DNA from: an uncultured Pirellulaceae bacterium
GTDB lineage: Bacteria; Planctomycetota; Planctomycetia; Pirellulales; Pirellulaceae
DNA: 64,000 bases
Direction: 5' to 3'
Assembly (NCBI GenBank): GCA_937929805.1
Contig: CALFUT010000015.1
Span: 1 to 64,000, forward strand
This document shows positions 59,281 to 64,000 of the stretch, one piece after another; position 1 is the first letter of the stretch, and each line of letters opens with the position of its first letter. The position numbers and the translations under genes were made by a program. The notes under the pieces are model-generated. The model searched no databases, had not been told where the DNA came from, and was given only the letters and a program-made list of their open reading frames with translations.

Positions 59281-61437
59281 ATGGTTGTCTCACGATTTTT
59301 TTCGGTAGCACTTTTGGCCTGCATGTCTCTGGTTCCCGATTCGGTTCATAGTCAAATCGTTCTATTCGACGGGTCGAGTGGAGCCCCGGGTTTTTCTTAC
59401 GGTGATATGGTCCTATCGGTCGGCAATTCTTCCTTTACGGTGGATGCTCCAACGGATCTCGATTCTGCCAACGGTCGCTTTGGCGGCGTTGGTCTTGGTG
59501 TTGATCCGTTTATCAACTTTGAAAACGACGAAGCATTTTTGAAGATCGAGTTTCGTCCGCTGGCAACAAACGCGGCATCCTCGTTCCGCCTGCTTCTTGC
59601 CGATGACGATGGCAATGGAATTCGAGATAACTTCGAGTACGTTGTGGATATCTCAACAGCGACAGCCATCGCTGATGGTTCAGGGTTTCTTTCTGCCTCG
59701 ATTCCAATCTCCGATGGAGATAGTGCCTTTCGGCAGGCCAGTTTTGGATTCAATCCCAGCGCAGACTTCGTTGAAGATTTTGGGCTTGCCGAATGGTTGC
59801 TTCAGTCCAACTATGGGGGCTCGGCGCGTTTAAGTTTAGAAGTCCGCCGCATCGAAATCGAAACCGCCCCAGTCGCGCCTCCAACAGAGTTTCTGGCACA
59901 AGCCGATGCGAGAATCGAGCAACACCGAAAAGCAGATCTTGCCGTACGTGTCGTCGATGCGTCCGGTAGACCGGTACCCGGTGCAACCGTTGATGTTCAG
60001 ATGCAACGGCATGCCTTCCAGTGGGGGACCGCCGTTCAAGCCCATCGGATTAACCGTTCAGATTCAGACAGCAGAAACTACCGACAACGTTTGCTTGAAA
60101 ACTATAATTCGGTGGTTTTTGAAAATGAACACAAATGGCCAGCGTGGGAGGGACATTTTGGCTCCACCTTTAGTCAGGTACAGTCGTTTACGGCTCTCCC
60201 ATGGATTGCCGCTAACGATCTTTATCTCCGAGGTCACTACGTGACTTGGGCGACGTTTTCTGGCCGAGAGGGATTCGTGTCTGGGCCCGGCGTACCCGAA
60301 GGCTCCATCGCAAATCTGGAATCGGAACTTTTCAATCACATCGACGATAAACTTCCTCCGCTCGAATCCTTCGTGGGCGAGTGGGATGTTATCAACCATC
60401 CCATCGGTTGGGCTCCCCCAACCTATGAAGAAGAGTTCGGTACTTCTTTCTATCGAGACATTATCAACTACACACGGACGATCACTAATCATGATCTTTG
60501 GATCAACGAGGACAATGTACTGGGTGGAAATCGATTTCGCCAAGGATTGGAAACGCAAGAAGAATACGAGCGAATCATTGAGTATTTGATTGCCGAAGGA
60601 GCAGCTCCAGATGGGATCGGTTTCCAAGGTCACTTTATCGAGGAGTACGGACGCAGTGACGTACCCATTGAGGATATTTATGCGAGCCTAGAAAGATTTG
60701 CTGCGCTGGTCCCTCGTTTGAAAATCACGGAACTTGACATCGATGTGGGTGCCGACGAAGCCCGACAGGCCACGTTGATGCACGATTACTTAAAGACCTT
60801 CTTCAGCCATCCCGCCGTTGAAGGGGTTACCGTCTGGGGATTTTGGGAGGGACAAATTTGGCGTCCCGACACAGCTTGGTACCGACTTGATTGGAGTGAA
60901 AAGCCTGTCGTTTCAACGTATCAGTCTTTGGTTTTCAACGAGTGGTGGACAGACGAAAGTGGACAAACATCCGAGACAGGTGAATTCTCGGTTCGTGGAT
61001 TCAAAGGAGACTATTTAGTGGAAGTCTCAGTCGGTGGTTTCTCAGACGTTCAATCGGTTAGTTTGCTAGACGGGGAAACAATCGAAATCACCGTTCCGTT
61101 AATCGGCGATTACGATCAATCGGGCAGAATTGACGCCCCGGATGTTGATTTGATGTTCGCTGCCTACGGGCCCGCATCCAATGCGCCTGAGTATGACTTG
61201 GATGGCTCGGGAGTCGTCGATTTCGCAGACGTTGAATTTTTAGTGACTGAACTTGGGCAGACGATGCTAGGAGACCTAAATTTTGATGGGTCTGTCGACG
61301 TGCTTGGAGACGCATTTGCGTTAGTCGCAAATCTTGGATCGTTTGACGTCGGTTACGCAGACGGCGATATCAATGGAGATGGCACAGTTACGGTGTTGGG
61401 AGATGCATTCTTGCTCATCGCCAATCTCGGGCAGTGA
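59281..61437 (+). CDS. Secreted GH10-family xylanase-like enzyme with dockerin-like tail
   Basis: This 718-residue secreted protein has a signal peptide (about 1-24) and a beta-rich module (about 25-195) shared with the protein at 51814. A short linking domain (about 205-260, LAVRVVDASGRPVPGATVDV) precedes a GH10 domain (about 270-570), with FENEHKWP near 280 and the nucleophile Glu484 in KITELDID. Dockerin-like loops end it, including VDVLGDAFALVANLG. The acid/base position, normally Asn-Glu in WDVVNE, reads WDVINHP here (Asn372, His373), so a key catalytic residue appears replaced. ATG 59281 follows an AGGAT site. Xylanase activity is therefore uncertain. Confidence 0.88.
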   Translation: MVVSRFFSVALLACMSLVPDSVHSQIVLFDGSSGAPGFSYGDMVLSVGNSSFTVDAPTDLDSANGRFGGVGLGVDPFINFENDEAFLKIEFRPLATNAASSFRLLLADDDGNGIRDNFEYVVDISTATAIADGSGFLSASIPISDGDSAFRQASFGFNPSADFVEDFGLAEWLLQSNYGGSARLSLEVRRIEIETAPVAPPTEFLAQADARIEQHRKADLAVRVVDASGRPVPGATVDVQMQRHAFQWGTAVQAHRINRSDSDSRNYRQRLLENYNSVVFENEHKWPAWEGHFGSTFSQVQSFTALPWIAANDLYLRGHYVTWATFSGREGFVSGPGVPEGSIANLESELFNHIDDKLPPLESFVGEWDVINHPIGWAPPTYEEEFGTSFYRDIINYTRTITNHDLWINEDNVLGGNRFRQGLETQEEYERIIEYLIAEGAAPDGIGFQGHFIEEYGRSDVPIEDIYASLERFAALVPRLKITELDIDVGADEARQATLMHDYLKTFFSHPAVEGVTVWGFWEGQIWRPDTAWYRLDWSEKPVVSTYQSLVFNEWWTDESGQTSETGEFSVRGFKGDYLVEVSVGGFSDVQSVSLLDGETIEITVPLIGDYDQSGRIDAPDVDLMFAAYGPASNAPEYDLDGSGVVDFADVEFLVTELGQTMLGDLNFDGSVDVLGDAFALVANLGSFDVGYADGDINGDGTVTVLGDAFLLIANLGQ

Positions 61438-61560
61438 CGATAGCTGGCTCATCACTTGCTTACCTCTTACATATCGCTTGCACGGTGAGAAAAGCAAAAG
61501 AGTCTGATCTGCCGCACACTTTGTGCCGTCCGATTTGTTGCACCGTCTATGTTGGGATAC

Positions 61561-61586
61561 CATGCCTCACACGTGCGTGAGGCATG
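61561..61586. terminator. Hairpin between the GH10 and zinc peptidase genes
   Basis: CATGCCTCAC (61561-61570) and GTGAGGCATG (61577-61586) form a perfect 10-bp stem with a 6-base loop. It lies between two convergent genes, 124 bases after the GH10 stop and 18 bases from the peptidase stop. No T-run follows. A similar hairpin stands to the left of the peptidase relic at 51191. Confidence 0.55.
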
Positions 61587-61603
61587 ATGTTACCGGTCTC
61601 CAA

Positions 61604-62335
61604 TCAACGGCGACCACCTAAGAACCCGGCTCGATACAGGAAGTACAACAAGGTCAACATCGAACTGACGAACGAAGCGACATAAGTCATCGCGGCAGCG
61701 TTGAGAACCTTGTCGATCCCTTCACGCTCCATTGGGCTGACAATGCCGGCTTCGACCACCAACTGCTTGGCTCGATTGCTGGCGTTGAACTCGACGGGCA
61801 ACGTAATGAACTGAAACAAACACAGCAGGCTGAACAACGCCGCACCCGCGACAAAGACCCACTGGCCGAATACTGATCCGCCGCCCATGAAGGCGAGTCC
61901 GATCATCATGCCGTACCGCCCGAACTTGCTACCGATGTTCGCCGTCGGCACCAACATGCTCCGCCAGCCCAATGCCGCGTAACTGGTGGCGTGCTGAATC
62001 GCGTGACCGGCTTCATGAGTCGCCACGCCAATGGCAGCGATCGAAGTCTGATCAAAAACCGGCGTCGACAGTGCGAGTGTTTTGTTTGTCGGGTTGTAAT
62101 GATCGGTCAGCGAACCATCGACTCGCACAATACGCACGTCAGAAATGCCGGCGGCATCCAGCAGTTTCTGAGCCGCTTGCTGTCCGGTGTAACCTTTCTG
62201 GGATGGTACTTTTGAATATTTGTTGAATCGGCTTTTAACCAACCACGCCGCTCCGCCAGATAGAGCCATGCTGGGAAGCAGAACCATCAGGATGTATCCC
62301 ATGCTGCCCATACCAGGAATGAAAAATGCGAGCAT
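61604..62335 (-). CDS. Membrane-embedded neutral zinc metallopeptidase (YugP-like)
   Basis: This 243-residue integral membrane peptidase has a transmembrane helix near 10-33, the zinc motif HEAGH at 107-111, and further helices near 145-175 and 215-238. The segment ALSTPVFDQTSIAAIGVATH (about 88-107) is typical of the family. The protease faces the membrane or cytoplasm; its substrates are unknown. The last part of this gene exists as a decayed copy at 51290-51545. It is the right-hand neighbour of the xylan-type locus. Confidence 0.92.
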   Translation of the reverse strand: MLAFFIPGMGSMGYILMVLLPSMALSGGAAWLVKSRFNKYSKVPSQKGYTGQQAAQKLLDAAGISDVRIVRVDGSLTDHYNPTNKTLALSTPVFDQTSIAAIGVATHEAGHAIQHATSYAALGWRSMLVPTANIGSKFGRYGMMIGLAFMGGGSVFGQWVFVAGAALFSLLCLFQFITLPVEFNASNRAKQLVVEAGIVSPMEREGIDKVLNAAAMTYVASFVSSMLTLLYFLYRAGFLGGRR

Positions 62336-62876
62336 ATTCTAAATCTCTCTAACTCTGAGGAAGTGATAAGGCTGGAACGTGAACAGGCCACGCGCCACGC
62401 TTTACCCAATTTTCGCAGAATCAACCAACCGAATCAAATCCAGTTTTCTTGCGTGCTGATCGAGTTCGGTTATCCGTTGAAAATAGGGGCACTGGCATCG
62501 GTTTGGACAGTTTCGCAATGGCTCCTGATTTGAGCCTACCGCTCCGCATACGTCGGAGAGGAAAGGCCTTATTCAGCACCCGTGCGAACCACGCTCGCTG
62601 AGATCAGCTTGCTTGGAAGAGTAAATCTCCGTCTGCACCCGAACGAACAACAACATATTGCAATCGACTTGCTAGTGAGGGTAATTCTCCGTCCGCACCC
62701 GGAGAGGTGATAAGGCTCGGAGAAAAGATCGGCTCAGACGGAGCCTCACCCGAACCACTTCATCCCGAAGGGATAAGTTTAGAAACATAGAGTCACGGAG
62801 CCAGTGTCCGGCGCTGCTCCGTGTTCTCCGTGACTCTGTGTTTTGATCAATCAAGTCAGGATTTTGGCTCAAACCC
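62336..62876. other. Repeat-rich intergenic region
   Basis: About 540 bases between the peptidase start and the end of prfB. It includes an imperfect direct repeat (AATCTCCGTCTGCACCCG near 62625 and ATTCTCCGTCCGCACCCG near 62682), words related to the 18005 repeat, and a palindrome at 62783-62843. No gene is credible here. Confidence 0.55.
62783..62843. repeat. Imperfect palindrome (GAGTCACGGAG family)
   Basis: AAACATAGAGTCACGGAG (62783-62800) pairs with CTCCGTGACTCTGTGTTT (62826-62843) with one mismatch. It is an element of the same general type as those at 6362, 39910 and 47377, located just after the prfB end. Confidence 0.75.
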
Positions 62877-63975
62877 TTAACCTTCCTTCGCACGCCAATT
62901 CAATAGCGCATCAAGGAAGCCCTGAATGTCGCCATCAAGCACTCGCTGAAAATCGCCCACGTAGTGACCGGTGCGAACGTCTTTGACTCGCTGATCCGGA
63001 TGCAAAAAGTAGTTGCGGATCTGTGAACCAAAACCAACGCGAGCTTTGCTCTGATAGTTAGCCGAGTTTTCGCTTTCGCGTTTCTCCTCTTCCAACCTAG
63101 CCAACTGAGCCCTCAGCATCTTCCACGCTTGAGCCCGGTTCTTGTGCTGACTTCGCTGGGTCTGACATTGAACCACAACTCCGGTTGGCTCATGTGTCAA
63201 ACGAATTGCACTGTCCGTTTTATTCACGTGCTGACCACCGGCTCCACTGGCGCGGTAGGTGTCGGTACGAACGTCTTTCTCGTCGATGTCGATCTCGATC
63301 GAGTCCGAAATCTCGGGCGTCACGTCGACTGCCGCAAAACTGGTCTGCCGTTTGCCTTCGCTGTTGAACGGACTAATTCGAACCAGTCGGTGCAGACCCG
63401 TTTCACCTTTCAAGTAACCGTACGCCATCGCACCGCGGATTGCGATCGAGGCGCTATTGATCCCAGCCTCATCGTTATCATTTCGATCAAGCAACTCAAT
63501 CGAGTACTCGTTCGCCTGCGCCCAGTTGCTGTACATCCGCAGCAGCATCTCGGCCCAATCGTTGGCGTCCGTTCCTCCATCACGCGCATGAATCGTCATG
63601 ATCGCGCTGTTGGCGTCGTTGGGACCATTGAGCAACGCCTTTAGCTCCAGACTGTCCAGCTCTTTCTCGATCGATTCCAATTCACTCCGAACGTCGGACT
63701 CGATGGATTCGTCCTCGTCCGCCATTTCGATCAACGCCGAAAGATCTTCCTGCTTCCCCAGCAACTCCGTCATCGGCGCGCAGACGGACTTGAGCGACTT
63801 CAGTTGCCCGACGACCTCCTGAGCCGTTTCCTGATTGTCCCAGAAATCCGGCGCACCCATCTTCGCCTCGATCTGGACGATTTCTTTTTGGCGAGATTCG
63901 TAGTCAAAGAGAATCTCGAAGCTGGGTGATGCGCTGAGTGATCTCGTTGGAACGGTCGAGCAGTTCGGAGTCCAT
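62877..63975 (-). CDS. prfB: Peptide chain release factor 2, programmed +1 frameshift
   Basis: The protein is made from two frames. ATG at 63975 encodes 23 residues (MDSELLDRSNEITQRITQLR and on) to a TGA stop at 63906-63904. A +1 shift at CTT TGA C continues as LDYESRQKE to the end, giving 365 residues, the usual RF2 length. RF2 recognises UAA and UGA and releases the peptide. The codon-recognition motif SPF and the catalytic GGQ (246-248) are both present. The frameshift is the classic feedback: low RF2 lets the ribosome pause at UGA and shift. The zero frame alone would yield only a 23-residue peptide. Confidence 0.95.
63903..63909 (-). promoter_or_regulatory. Programmed frameshift site of prfB
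   Basis: On the minus strand the sequence is CTT TGA C, with CTT as codon 23 in the zero frame. Slipping one base forward lets translation continue as GAC TAC GAA. It matches the E. coli CUU UGA C. The E. coli AGGGGG stimulator that precedes it is not obvious here (the upstream bases are CGAGATTCT), so the site may be less efficient or use another stimulator. Confidence 0.92.
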
Positions 63976-64000
63976 AAGGCCAATGTGTCTGGTAACAAGG

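Noticed and set aside
63907-63998. Start of prfB at the window edge in the main frame
   Set aside because: The frame is open there, but the translation is not RF2-like. The ATG at 63975 in the other frame with the CTT TGA C shift gives the correct N-terminus and length.
1-64000. tRNA or rRNA genes
   Set aside because: I scanned intergenic regions for the T-loop GTTCGA context with matching stems and found no cloverleaf; no rRNA-like segment was seen.

Overview
The window looks like the chromosome of a planctomycete, most likely the Pirellulaceae (Rhodopirellula and relatives). This rests on gene content, not on a database search. It has a DUF1559 protein with a type IV pilin-like N-terminus, two PEP-CTERM proteins, several secreted proteins with planctomycete-style dockerin-like repeats (motif VLGDAF.LV.NLG), a FAS1/ECF sigma/anti-sigma operon, a DUF4212 plus sodium:solute symporter pair, and many intergenic imperfect palindromes. 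I found no rRNA, tRNA or CRISPR array.

Layout. 0-0.8 kb: end of a terminal oxidase cluster. 0.8-6 kb: FAS1-sigma-anti-sigma operon, small secreted protein, AP2-like protein, rarA. 6-13.7 kb: accessory region with gene relics, a TcmP/DUF5131 pair, an HTH-Fic toxin-antitoxin-like pair, a PEP-CTERM protein and a fatty acid desaturase. 14-19 kb: zinc-ribbon protein, L,D-transpeptidase, CocE-type hydrolase, Uma2 nuclease. 19.4-24.5 kb: glycogen/alpha-glucan operon (GH57, GalT-like, GlgA). 24.7-31.8 kb: complete Dpp/Opp-type peptide ABC transporter, split by a DUF559 element with symmetric hairpin ends. 31.8-37.7 kb: REP-associated transposase, then housekeeping genes folK, def, fmt, miaB. 38-48.4 kb: Cys/Ala/Pro-rich exported protein, orphan iron-type binding protein, metallopeptidase, glyA, PEP-CTERM protein, TPR protein, DUF4212-symporter pair, CBS protein. 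48.8-61.4 kb: dockerin-bearing di-haem oxidoreductase, then a compact xylan-type locus (LacI regulator, DUF1559 protein, lipoprotein, GH3, GH10). 61.6-64 kb: membrane zinc peptidase and prfB, which keeps the classic +1 programmed frameshift site.

The most interesting structural signal is a pattern seen twice. A decayed copy of the 3' end of a gene lies at the left edge of an accessory segment, and the intact gene ends at the right edge, in the same orientation. The desaturase tail brackets the HTH-Fic/PEP-CTERM segment (about 9.1-12.6 kb), and the zinc peptidase tail brackets the xylan locus (about 51.3-61.6 kb). This is what integration into 3' gene ends would leave behind, although no integrase is visible. 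Other points to follow up are the DUF5131/TcmP pair, the DUF559 element inside the transporter operon, a GH10 enzyme whose acid/base glutamate position reads histidine, and LacI-type operators that overlap a promoter with a leader of nearly 500 bases.
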